DNA of 64,000 nt from positions 1 to 64,000 of the forward strand of contig JAAWWF010000008.1 in assembly GCA_021404565.1 (NCBI GenBank), given 5' to 3'. Both the position numbers and the translations under genes were made by a program. Within the stretch, counting starts at the first letter, position 1, and each line of letters starts with the position of its first letter. Below the pieces are notes generated by a model. It was given only the letters and a program-made list of their open reading frames with translations. It was not told the DNA's origin and made no database searches. This DNA is from Roseivirga sp. (GTDB taxonomy: Bacteria > Bacteroidota > Bacteroidia > Cytophagales > Cyclobacteriaceae). Shown piece by piece: positions 44,477-52,714 of the stretch.

Positions 44477-47400
44477 ATGCGACATCCATCCCACGTACTA
44501 AGAGCCCTTCTCTTCTTATTTCTACTGCTAATGATTATTAATCCTGTGGCAGTTTTGTCCCAGACGACCACGGTTGGTTCCGGTAGTTATACCAATACTT
44601 TTCCTGGGGTAGATGAAGCCGGGCGGAACAGTTTCCCCTCCGGTACTCCGCAGTTGAGTGGTAATGCATTGGGAAAACCTGTTCCCACGAACGATTGGTG
44701 GTCTTACCTGATCAAGGAAGATCATGTGAGTAATCTCTTCAATTATCCTATGGCCATGAAAACCGTTAACTCCGGTTTGGTCGTGAGTTATATTCCCTGG
44801 GGAGTGTTTGACGATCAGGAGCCGGTTATTGTAGGAGTCACCGGCTTGAATGCTTCACGCGCAACGGTATCAGATTACTCAGACTGGACGGTGAGTATGA
44901 ACTGGGATGACGGTTCTCATCAAATAGAGGTCACTGCCGGAATTGCCATGCCTTTTTTATACTTCAATAAAGCGAGTGATGACGAGGTCAGCATTAAGGT
45001 AAACCTGGGGGATGTAACGATATCAGATGAAATGCTGATCATAGAGAATGCCCGCAATGATGGCGACTTTGTTTTCTATGCTCCTTCAGGAAGCACCTGG
45101 ACACAAAGTGGTGACACCTATACTTCAGATCTGAATGGAAAAGATTACTGGTCTATGGCCATGATTCCTTTGACTGCCACTAGTATAAGTACTGTGGCAG
45201 AAGAGTACAAAAAATACGCCTATGTGTTCCCCGCTAATACAACCACCAGCTGGGCATATGATGAAAGTACGGGCAAAGTAAAAACAGATTTTGTGGTAGA
45301 GACAGACATCAAAGAAGGGGTAGAAACCAATGTGCTGATGGGATTGCTTCCTCATCAATGGGATAACCTGGCTGCGGGTTCTCCCGAGCCCCAGCAATAC
45401 AGCTATAGCTCGGTGAGGGGAGAGATTAAGACGATGGCTGGTAATACCTTTAGCGTAGAGAACACCTTTAGTGGTATTCTACCCACGATGCCCTATCTGG
45501 CCAACTACAGCGATGGTTTCAGTCCCGCTGAAATGGAAGCCAAAATCACCCAACTTGAAAATGATCAGTTGGCTACCTGGACCGACTCTTATAATGAGGG
45601 ACAAGTGATGAACCGCCTGATTCAAACCGCGCGAATAGCCGATCAAACCGGTAACATTGAGGCACGTGATAAAATGATCGCCACGATCAAAGAAAGACTG
45701 GAAGACTGGCTAACGGTCGAGTCTTCAGAGGTGGCATTTTTGTTTTACTATAACAGCGATTGGTCCGCCATGTTGGGCTACCCTGCCGGACACGGGCAAG
45801 ATGGTAATATCAATGATCACCACTTTCACTGGGGTTATTTTATCCATGCCGCTGCTTTTATGGAACAGTTTGAACCTGGCTGGGCAGATGAATGGGGTGA
45901 GATGATCAATCATCTGGTTCGGGATGCGGCTTCGGCCAACAGAAACGATGAACTCTTCCCATTTCTAAGAAACTTCAGTCCGTATGCTGGTCATTGCTGG
46001 GCCAATGGATTTGCCACTTTTCCTAACGGAAACGATCAGGAATCTACCTCTGAAAGTATGCAGTTCAATTCCTCACTGATTCACTGGGGAACAATTACAG
46101 GCAACGATGAAATCCGTGATTTGGGAATTTACCTGTACACCACTGAGCAGACGGCCATTGAAGAATACTGGTTCGATATGAACGAGAGAAATTTCCGAGA
46201 TGATCAACAGTATGGCATGGTGTCAAGGGTATGGGGTAATTCATATGATAATGGCACTTTCTGGACCTCTGACATTACGGCTTCCTATGTTATTGAGATG
46301 TATCCGATCCACGGGGGCTCTTTATACCTGGGGCAAAATCAAGATTATGTGCAAAAAATCTGGGATGAACTCAAGGTAAATACGGGTATACTGGGCAATG
46401 ACGACAACCCTAATTTGTGGCATGATGTCATCTGGAAATACCTCTCCTTTATCGATCCTGCTGAGGCCATAGCACTCTATAATGCCAAGCAGGAGCGAAC
46501 CCTGAAATTTGGAGTCTCGGATGCTCAGACCTACCACTGGCTGCACTCCATCAATGCCATGGGCACTGTAAAAAATGAACTCACAGCGGATTATCCTATT
46601 GCCGCTGCTTTTGAGAAGGACGGAAAAGTCACCTATGTGGCTCATAACTACTCCAATGCTCCCATCACGGTCACTTTCTCTGATGGGTATCAGCTCAGCG
46701 TACCAGCCATGCAAATGGCCACCAGCCGGGATATTTCCGTGAATGCCGTGCTGACTTCTGATTTCGACAGGGCCTATGCCAATGGCAGCGTAAACCTTTC
46801 AGCCACCATCGATGGTGAGGGTGTGACCAAGGTAGAGTTTATAGACGGTACTACGCTGATAGGGGAGAAGACACAGGCACCTTTTGAAATGCAGGCCACT
46901 GATTTAAGCCTCGGAATTCATGGATTATACGCCAGAGTTTATGTGGATGAAGAGTTTAAGGTAACGAATACGGTCTCTGTACAGGTAGGTGAGCAGGTGC
47001 CTTTTCTGGGTACACCCTTCGATATTCCGGGTACCATAGAGGCAGGCCACTACGATAAATTTGAGGGAGGCAATGGTCAGGGAATTTCCTATAGTGACGT
47101 GTCTGCCAACAACGAAGGTGACTACAGAACAGATGAAGGTGCTGATGTGGCATTTATTACAGCGGAGGGAGCCACCCTGGGCTGGATTTCCGGTGGGGAG
47201 TGGGTAGAGTATACCGTCAATGTGAAAGATCCGGGGCTTTATGATATGTCCTTCCGCTACGCCTCAGATAATCAGAATGGAGGTGGGCCGTTTCAGCTGG
47301 AACTGGACGGACAGGTCATCAGCGATCCTATAGCTGTTGCTTCGACTGATGGCTGGAACAACTGGGAAACCCTGACAGTAAGTGATTTGCCCTTTGCCGG

Positions 47401-49231
47401 AGGGGACCACATACTAAGACTGGTTTTCGAAAATGGCGAGTTCAACCTCGGTAAAATGACCTTTGAGCTCAAAGGTGACCTGCCATATAGCCAACCAGTG
47501 GCGGATGCAGGAGCAAACATTGTCGTAGTGACTCCCGACAGTCAGACGAGCCTGGATGGTTCTGGAAGTAGTGATCCTGCCAATGGTGATTTGAGCTACA
47601 CCTGGACCCAGATTTTTGGGCCTGGTGCTGTTACCTACTCTGACAATACAGTGGTGAGTCCACAGATTTCCGGACTTGTAGAGGGGGTGTATTTGTTCGA
47701 ATTAGCGGTAAGCAATGGCGATTATTCAGACAAGGATGAGCTCTATGTGATTGTGAGTGAAAGTACCAACATAGTTCCCTTTGTTTCTATCGTTTCTCCC
47801 GTGGCGAATGCTGAGTTTTTTGAGGGCAAACCTTTTAACATTAACGCCACCGCTTCTGACCTTGATGGTACAGTAACCCAGGTAGAGTTTTTTGTAGAAA
47901 ATAACAGCATCGGTACCGATACTGAAGAACCGTTTAGTATGGAATGGGCCGGAGAAATAGGGAACTATAGCCTAACTGCTGTCGCTACAGACAATGGTGG
48001 GAATACCGCTACTTCACAGTCGGTGGCTATTGAGGTGAAGGAAGCTCCTTCCTGCGAGGGCGTTTCTACCAATGGTGATTTCAATTATCTCTTCTCAGAT
48101 GATGCAGAAAATCCCACGATTACCTTTATTCCCAATGAAACGGGCGTGGGGAGTCCTACCTGTATTCTGTATTATGCCACTAGTCAGGGACAGGCATTTC
48201 CGGGGTATAATGTAACCCCTAATGTGCCTTTTGCGCTCAATGCGGAAGCAGGAAGCACCGTGTATTTCTATTACACTTACAGCTATCCCGGTCTGGGAGA
48301 TAAAACTACCATTGAAGATGTCCTTTCTTATCAGGTAGGTACTTGTAGGGCGGAAGAAGTACCTGCTATGCTGGAAATGGCAAATGCTACCCTCAATGTA
48401 GATGAAAACAGTGCTGCCGGTACGGTAGTGGGTAGCATCAGTGCTGCTTATACGGGCACAGAAAGCCTCAACTATTCTATTAAAGATGGCAATGCAGCAG
48501 GTGCTTTTCTGCTCAATGCTGCTAATGGGCAGCTTATGGTGGCAGATGCAGGTCCACTGGATTATGAAATGACCACTTCATTTACCCTGAGTATTGAAGT
48601 AACTGATGGTACACTTACAGCCAATGCCACACTGACTGTGGAGGTAAATGATGTGAATGATACCGCTACACTCGAAATGGTAGATGCCAGTATGAGCATA
48701 GATGAAAATAGTGCTGATGGCACCGTGGTGGGTACGGTGAGTGCTACTTATACAGGAGACGGAACCCTTAGCTACTCCATCACAAATGGCAATAGCTCTG
48801 GTGCTTTTGCGCTGAATGCGGGAACTGGAGTGCTGACCGTAGCCGATGAGAACCAGTTGGACTTTGAGACAGCCACGAGCTTTACAGTGAATTTGCAGGT
48901 AACAGATGGTACCCTCACCGATGATGCTACGCTGATTGTTAATATCAATGACGTGGATGAGATAGTAACAGGTTTTGAGGATGTGTTACCTCCCGGACTG
49001 AAGGTTTACCCTAACCCTGTTTCTACCACACTCAGCTTGTCCTTTTCTTATACTGATCGAATTACAGTTCATCATGTGATGGATGCTCAGGGTAGAAAGC
49101 AGCAGATTCCAGTTACTTCAGAAAATACGCTGATGGTATTCGACTTTTCTAAAGTAAGTAATGGCATGTACCTGATCCTGATGGAGAATCATGGTAAGCG
49201 CTATTATTTGAAGGTGTTGAAAAGTGAGTAA
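44477..49231 (+). CDS. Giant secreted GH81 endo-beta-1,3-glucanase with CBM6, PKD, CBM56-like, cadherin and T9SS domains
   Basis: ATG 44477 (MRHPSHVLRALLFLFLLLMIINPVAVLSQ) gives a signal peptide and 1,584 residues; a TTG three codons upstream is less likely. The GH81 catalytic module (about 35-745) hydrolyses beta-1,3-glucan (laminarin, curdlan, fungal wall): KPVPTNDWWSYL, DHHFHWGYFIHAAA near 446 and the acid cluster GNDQESTSESMQFN (Glu522, Glu526). Then follow an Ig-like linker, a CBM6 (844-1000), a PKD domain, another Ig-like domain, and a CBM56-like beta-1,3-glucan-binding module (1191-1291: CEGVSTNGDFNYLFSDDAENPTITF, GVGSPTCILYYATSQG). Two cadherin-like repeats (1299-1495, DENSAAGTVVG/DENSADGTVVG) and a type A T9SS sorting domain (VYPNPVSTT...) complete it. 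No SusC/SusD genes are near, so it probably acts alone extracellularly. Confidence 0.93.
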   Translation: MRHPSHVLRALLFLFLLLMIINPVAVLSQTTTVGSGSYTNTFPGVDEAGRNSFPSGTPQLSGNALGKPVPTNDWWSYLIKEDHVSNLFNYPMAMKTVNSGLVVSYIPWGVFDDQEPVIVGVTGLNASRATVSDYSDWTVSMNWDDGSHQIEVTAGIAMPFLYFNKASDDEVSIKVNLGDVTISDEMLIIENARNDGDFVFYAPSGSTWTQSGDTYTSDLNGKDYWSMAMIPLTATSISTVAEEYKKYAYVFPANTTTSWAYDESTGKVKTDFVVETDIKEGVETNVLMGLLPHQWDNLAAGSPEPQQYSYSSVRGEIKTMAGNTFSVENTFSGILPTMPYLANYSDGFSPAEMEAKITQLENDQLATWTDSYNEGQVMNRLIQTARIADQTGNIEARDKMIATIKERLEDWLTVESSEVAFLFYYNSDWSAMLGYPAGHGQDGNINDHHFHWGYFIHAAAFMEQFEPGWADEWGEMINHLVRDAASANRNDELFPFLRNFSPYAGHCWANGFATFPNGNDQESTSESMQFNSSLIHWGTITGNDEIRDLGIYLYTTEQTAIEEYWFDMNERNFRDDQQYGMVSRVWGNSYDNGTFWTSDITASYVIEMYPIHGGSLYLGQNQDYVQKIWDELKVNTGILGNDDNPNLWHDVIWKYLSFIDPAEAIALYNAKQERTLKFGVSDAQTYHWLHSINAMGTVKNELTADYPIAAAFEKDGKVTYVAHNYSNAPITVTFSDGYQLSVPAMQMATSRDISVNAVLTSDFDRAYANGSVNLSATIDGEGVTKVEFIDGTTLIGEKTQAPFEMQATDLSLGIHGLYARVYVDEEFKVTNTVSVQVGEQVPFLGTPFDIPGTIEAGHYDKFEGGNGQGISYSDVSANNEGDYRTDEGADVAFITAEGATLGWISGGEWVEYTVNVKDPGLYDMSFRYASDNQNGGGPFQLELDGQVISDPIAVASTDGWNNWETLTVSDLPFAGGDHILRLVFENGEFNLGKMTFELKGDLPYSQPVADAGANIVVVTPDSQTSLDGSGSSDPANGDLSYTWTQIFGPGAVTYSDNTVVSPQISGLVEGVYLFELAVSNGDYSDKDELYVIVSESTNIVPFVSIVSPVANAEFFEGKPFNINATASDLDGTVTQVEFFVENNSIGTDTEEPFSMEWAGEIGNYSLTAVATDNGGNTATSQSVAIEVKEAPSCEGVSTNGDFNYLFSDDAENPTITFIPNETGVGSPTCILYYATSQGQAFPGYNVTPNVPFALNAEAGSTVYFYYTYSYPGLGDKTTIEDVLSYQVGTCRAEEVPAMLEMANATLNVDENSAAGTVVGSISAAYTGTESLNYSIKDGNAAGAFLLNAANGQLMVADAGPLDYEMTTSFTLSIEVTDGTLTANATLTVEVNDVNDTATLEMVDASMSIDENSADGTVVGTVSATYTGDGTLSYSITNGNSSGAFALNAGTGVLTVADENQLDFETATSFTVNLQVTDGTLTDDATLIVNINDVDEIVTGFEDVLPPGLKVYPNPVSTTLSLSFSYTDRITVHHVMDAQGRKQQIPVTSENTLMVFDFSKVSNGMYLILMENHGKRYYLKVLKSE

Positions 49232-49675
49232 CGAAGGGGGCTCATTTGATTCTGTGTCTGTCTGTGTAAAAGGAAGTTATACACAAAGAGCCACTGAGTA
49301 ATGCTGAGTTTCACAGAGAGTCAGGGGTTATTAAAGAAGGGAAGCCATCTCGTTGAGACTATACTTCCTTTCTAAGGCCTGCTTTGTTACGATTTGCTCA
49401 GTGTAACTCTGAGGTTTCTCTGAGTTACTCAGTGGAACAATTAGTTAGATACAAAGAGTCACAGAGCGCCACGGAGTTTCACAGAGATTGAGGTAGTGGT
49501 GATTATAAAACCATCTGATAGGGGCTTGATTTCCTTCCTATAGTCTGCCTTTTGGCCATGATTTTCTCAGTGCAGCTCTGTGACCCTCTGAGTCCCTCTG
49601 TGGCATAGCTACTTATATATAACTTCCCTGTAATACTGAGTTTCATGGAGATCGGGGATTAATCAACAATTCCAG
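49232..49675. repeat. Noncoding long imperfect tandem repeats with inverted-repeat halves
   Basis: The 444-base spacer after the GH81 gene holds two and a third copies of a unit of about 170 bases. Each unit opens with a CACAAAGAGnCACnGAG...CTGAGTTTCACAGAGA block (49282-, 49452-, and partially 49630-). It closes with a complementary block (CTCTGAGGTTTCTCTGAGTTACTCAGTGG near 49408; CTCTGTGACCCTCTGAGTCCCTCTGTGG near 49574). Within unit 1, CCACTGAGTAA (49291-49301) is the exact reverse complement of TTACTCAGTGG (49425-49435). The third partial copy matches GTAATGCTGAGTTTCACAGAGA with three changes. No reading frame fits. Likely a mobile or amplified palindromic intergenic element. Confidence 0.8.
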
Positions 49676-50509
49676 ATGCATCCTTTCAAGCTTTGTTTAA
49701 CTTACCCCTTCAACCTTAAACATACAGCCTTGAAGTACTTTCCCATCTTGCTGTTAGCGCTGCTCTGCGCTTGCGGTTCCGCTAATAAATCAGAAGAAAC
49801 CACTACCGGAAAAAAAGAAACCAAAGAAGCCCCGGCTTATTTTGAATTGAGGACTTATACGGCTGCTCCTGGCAAGCTGGACGAACTACTTGCACGCTTT
49901 CGTGATCATACACTCGATTTTTTTGAGCAATATGATATGCAGGGCATGGGTTACTGGACCCCAATAGAGAATGACCAGAACCAGCTGGTTTATCTGTTGG
50001 GTTTTAAAGACAAAGCTCAGAGAGATGCTTCCTGGAAAGCCTTTATAGCTGATGAAGATTGGGGTAAAATTTATGCAGACTCAAGGGCCAATGGCCCACT
50101 GGTAAGTTCCATTGAAAATCTGTTTTTGAACTATACTGACTACTCACCTCATATTGAAAAGGGGAATAAAGGACCAAGGATATTCTCTATGAGAACCTAC
50201 TATACCAATGAAGGAAAGCTCGACAACCTCCATACCCGTTTCAGGGACCATACCATGGAGATTTTTAACAATAACGGAATGCAGAATGTTGCCTACTTCA
50301 ACCTGGATGCGGGCCAGGAGGGAGCGGAGAACACCCTGGTATACTTCATTACTTTTCCAGATACCGCAGCCAGAACACAAATGTGGGACAGCTTTAGCAA
50401 GGACGAAAACTGGAAAGAGGTTTACGCCAACTCTATTAAAGATGGCCGATTGGTGGATTCACTAACCCATGTTTTGTTGGAACCCACGGATTTTTCCGCG
50501 ATTAAATAA
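49676..50509 (+). CDS. Double NIPSNAP-domain lipoprotein
   Basis: The 277-residue product has two NIPSNAP domains in tandem: YFELRTYTAAPGKLDELLARFRDHTLDFFEQYDMQGMGYW and RIFSMRTYYTNEGKLDNLHTRFRDHTMEIFNNNGMQNVAYF. Each is followed by a QRDASWKAFIADEDW or RTQMWDSFSKDENW segment. The lipoprotein signal is LKYFPILLLALLCACGSANK. The annotated start ATG 49676 leaves 18 extra N-terminal residues, while TTG 49730 would begin exactly at LKYFPILL as a normal lipoprotein signal and may be the true start. NIPSNAP domains are ferredoxin-like dimers often found with hydrolytic or stress operons; a role cannot be given. Confidence 0.82.
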   Translation: MHPFKLCLTYPFNLKHTALKYFPILLLALLCACGSANKSEETTTGKKETKEAPAYFELRTYTAAPGKLDELLARFRDHTLDFFEQYDMQGMGYWTPIENDQNQLVYLLGFKDKAQRDASWKAFIADEDWGKIYADSRANGPLVSSIENLFLNYTDYSPHIEKGNKGPRIFSMRTYYTNEGKLDNLHTRFRDHTMEIFNNNGMQNVAYFNLDAGQEGAENTLVYFITFPDTAARTQMWDSFSKDENWKEVYANSIKDGRLVDSLTHVLLEPTDFSAIK

Positions 50510-50515
50510 TAATAG

Positions 50516-51328
50516 CTAATCCTCAAATTCCGGTGCTCGCTTTTGCATAGTAGCTTTGAAGGCCTCGGTCAGGTCATTGGAGAGGAGCATAGCAGCATTC
50601 CAGGTGGACATGTAATTAAGAGCGTCCTCCACAGAGTGATCACGGGTATAGCGAAGCACATCTTTGGTACCTCTGATAGAAACGGGGGATTTACCGGCAA
50701 TGCTGGATGCGATTTGCATGACAGCATCCATCAGCTCTTCTTTCGAGCTGTAGCAGCTGTTGACCAATCCAAAACTCTGAGCCTCTTTGCCTGAAACCTT
50801 TCTGCCTGTATAGGCCATTTCTGCGGCTATGCCTGGGGCAATGATCTTTGGCAGGCGTTGGAGGGTGCCGATATCAGCTACCATACCCAGGTCGATCTCC
50901 TTGATAGTGAAGTAGGCATCCTCAGTGCTGTAGCGCATATCACAGGCGGTAACAATATCAACCGCACCACCAATACACCCGTTGTGGATAGCTGCTAAGA
51001 CTGGTTTACTACATTTCTCGATCGCTGTAATGGTTCCTTGAAGGTCGAGTACCAGCTTACGGATTTTCTCAGCTCTTTTGCCCCCACAGTCAATTTTCTG
51101 AAAGCCTGCCACCGACATTAAAAGCTCCAGATCTATGCCGGCACAAAAATGCTTACCCTCTCCGGAAAGAACAATGACGCGTACCTCATCCGTTTCAGAG
51201 AGCGTTTCAAATATGGCTTTCATTTCCAGCCAGGCCTCCATGTGCAGGGCATTGGCTTTATCAGGCCTGTTGAAAGCTACCTGAGCGATTTTATTCTCTA
51301 TATCGACTTTGAAATACGTCTGATCCAT
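50516..51328 (-). CDS. Enoyl-CoA hydratase/isomerase family protein
   Basis: The 270-residue crotonase-fold protein has the CoA-binding/oxyanion segments FCAGIDLELLMSV and AAIHNGCIGGAVDIVTACDMRYSTEDAYFTIKEIDLGMVADIGTLQRLPKI. The Glu/Asp positions resemble delta(3,5)-delta(2,4)-dienoyl-CoA isomerase (Asp and Glu in DMRYST...FxxxExxxGMVADxGxLQRLP), so isomerase activity in beta-oxidation is likely. It converges with the NIPSNAP gene (6 bases apart). An acyl-CoA role would complement PaaN at 18499, but the genes are 30 kb apart and probably unrelated. Confidence 0.87.
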   Translation of the reverse strand: MDQTYFKVDIENKIAQVAFNRPDKANALHMEAWLEMKAIFETLSETDEVRVIVLSGEGKHFCAGIDLELLMSVAGFQKIDCGGKRAEKIRKLVLDLQGTITAIEKCSKPVLAAIHNGCIGGAVDIVTACDMRYSTEDAYFTIKEIDLGMVADIGTLQRLPKIIAPGIAAEMAYTGRKVSGKEAQSFGLVNSCYSSKEELMDAVMQIASSIAGKSPVSIRGTKDVLRYTRDHSVEDALNYMSTWNAAMLLSNDLTEAFKATMQKRAPEFED

Positions 51329-51393
51329 GGGAAAGTTTTCTGGGTTCTTTCCAATTTCAATAACAATCTATTCTTAAAAAAACCTCTGGTCGA

Positions 51394-52557
51394 TTAATCT
51401 GAATCTTTAAATTTCAACCATATAAATACAGGGTTTTCCTGCGACTCTATCCTCTGGAGTGTAGTTCCGGTACGGTACTTAATTTGTGTCTGATCAAACT
51501 CTTTGAGCAATGTACCTATCTCATCGGAGGGCAGCGAGAATAGAAATCTTTCATCATCTACCATTTCAATATCCATGGTGTAGAGTTTGCCATCAGGTTT
51601 GGTCATATTCAGCTTTGTGGCAAGGCCAGTCTTACGATTAATCATAAAATTTAAGAAGCCCTGAAAACCCAGTGGTGTCCGGCCAAAAATGAAGTTACCG
51701 GTAACCGATAAGGACAGGTCCCAGGCTTTATCTGAGGTTTGCACGCCATTGACCTCTTTCATTGATGGGTTGGTAATGTCTTTCCAGTACCATTTATCTC
51801 CAAAGTCTATGTGGGCAAAGGGCTGAAATTCATGACCTGTGAAGGTGTGAAGGCTATCGGTAAACATACTGTAGAACAGCAGTCCGGATTTGTAAGGTCT
51901 GATGTAATTGGCAGGGAAGGCAATCTCAAAAGCGTGAGGGGCATCAAAGGGAAGGTATGTATTGACAGGATTCAGAAATTTATCCGTTAATATCCACTTA
52001 TAGGAGAGTGAGTCCTGATATGCATTATTGTTGGTTTGTATAAGGAATTGATCATTGATAGGGTGAATATGGGTGACGGGAGATGGGAGGCTTATCGAAC
52101 CTATAAACTCGCCTTCAAGATTATATTTTTTAATGCTAAACCCGGAGCCATCCAGAATTCCAATAATGTCTTCCTGGACCCAAATATCTAAGATCCGGTT
52201 GTATTCACCGGGCCCTTCACCCAGTTGATTGAACTTTCGTATAAAGTTACCCCGATCGTCAAAGAACATAATATCCTGATCCTCATTGGTAACAAGAATG
52301 TACATGTCCTTATACTTTAACGACAATTTAACCTCTGATATAAGAGACTCATCGGTGTCCTCAAATACCATTAGCTCAATAAATTCTACTGCTTCTTTAA
52401 GCTTTTTCTCCTTCGCATTCAGGTCGATGGAGTAAGATTGAAAACTATCGTCAGGTGAATTTGTAAGCTGTTCAGTCTGCTTGTATGAACAGGAACAAAA
52501 GAGGAAGATGAATACAGCAAAGAGAAAGGCGAACGAGGGGGATTTAACATATGGCAT
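51394..52557 (-). CDS. 6-bladed beta-propeller lipoprotein
   Basis: ATG 52557 (MPYVKSPSFAFLFAVFIFLFCSCSYKQ) gives a lipoprotein signal with lipobox Cys near residue 22; the frame extends 11 codons further upstream. The 387-residue protein resembles Bacteroidota 6-bladed beta-propeller proteins (NHL/TolB-like): repeats of the type DQDIMFFDDRGNFIRKFNQLGEGPGEYNRILDIWV and GFSIKKYNLEGEFIGSISLP. It is probably surface- or periplasm-exposed and binding in function. It lies just downstream of the PadR/permease operon's terminator hairpin, on the same strand but as a separate unit. Confidence 0.8.
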   Translation of the reverse strand: MPYVKSPSFAFLFAVFIFLFCSCSYKQTEQLTNSPDDSFQSYSIDLNAKEKKLKEAVEFIELMVFEDTDESLISEVKLSLKYKDMYILVTNEDQDIMFFDDRGNFIRKFNQLGEGPGEYNRILDIWVQEDIIGILDGSGFSIKKYNLEGEFIGSISLPSPVTHIHPINDQFLIQTNNNAYQDSLSYKWILTDKFLNPVNTYLPFDAPHAFEIAFPANYIRPYKSGLLFYSMFTDSLHTFTGHEFQPFAHIDFGDKWYWKDITNPSMKEVNGVQTSDKAWDLSLSVTGNFIFGRTPLGFQGFLNFMINRKTGLATKLNMTKPDGKLYTMDIEMVDDERFLFSLPSDEIGTLLKEFDQTQIKYRTGTTLQRIESQENPVFIWLKFKDSD

Positions 52558-52642
52558 TTTCAATGCTAGGCATAAATGCATCTCATTCAAAAATGGCGAG
52601 TGATATTGTCGATGAACTACAGCTTTTGACGGGGTTTTAACA

Positions 52643-52675
52643 CTCCTTTTGAGAATGGAAACATTTCAAAAGGAG
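52643..52675. terminator. 10-bp inverted repeat downstream of ABC permease
   Basis: CTCCTTTTGA (52643-52652) is the exact reverse complement of TCAAAAGGAG (52666-52675). It lies 40 bases after the permease stop on the minus strand. No T-run follows, so it is a weak terminator call. Confidence 0.5.
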
Positions 52676-52714
52676 CGAATGATTTGTGGCTGCCTCAGGT
52701 CTGCAAAAAACTTC

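Noticed and set aside
49232-49675. CRISPR array
   Set aside because: Units are about 170 bases, few, imperfect and palindromic overall, with no short identical direct repeats separated by unique spacers and no cas genes.
50516-51328. Linking the crotonase gene to paaN as one phenylacetate cluster
   Set aside because: Genes are about 30 kb apart, the PaaR-like site is absent before the crotonase, and its active site looks like a dienoyl-CoA isomerase.
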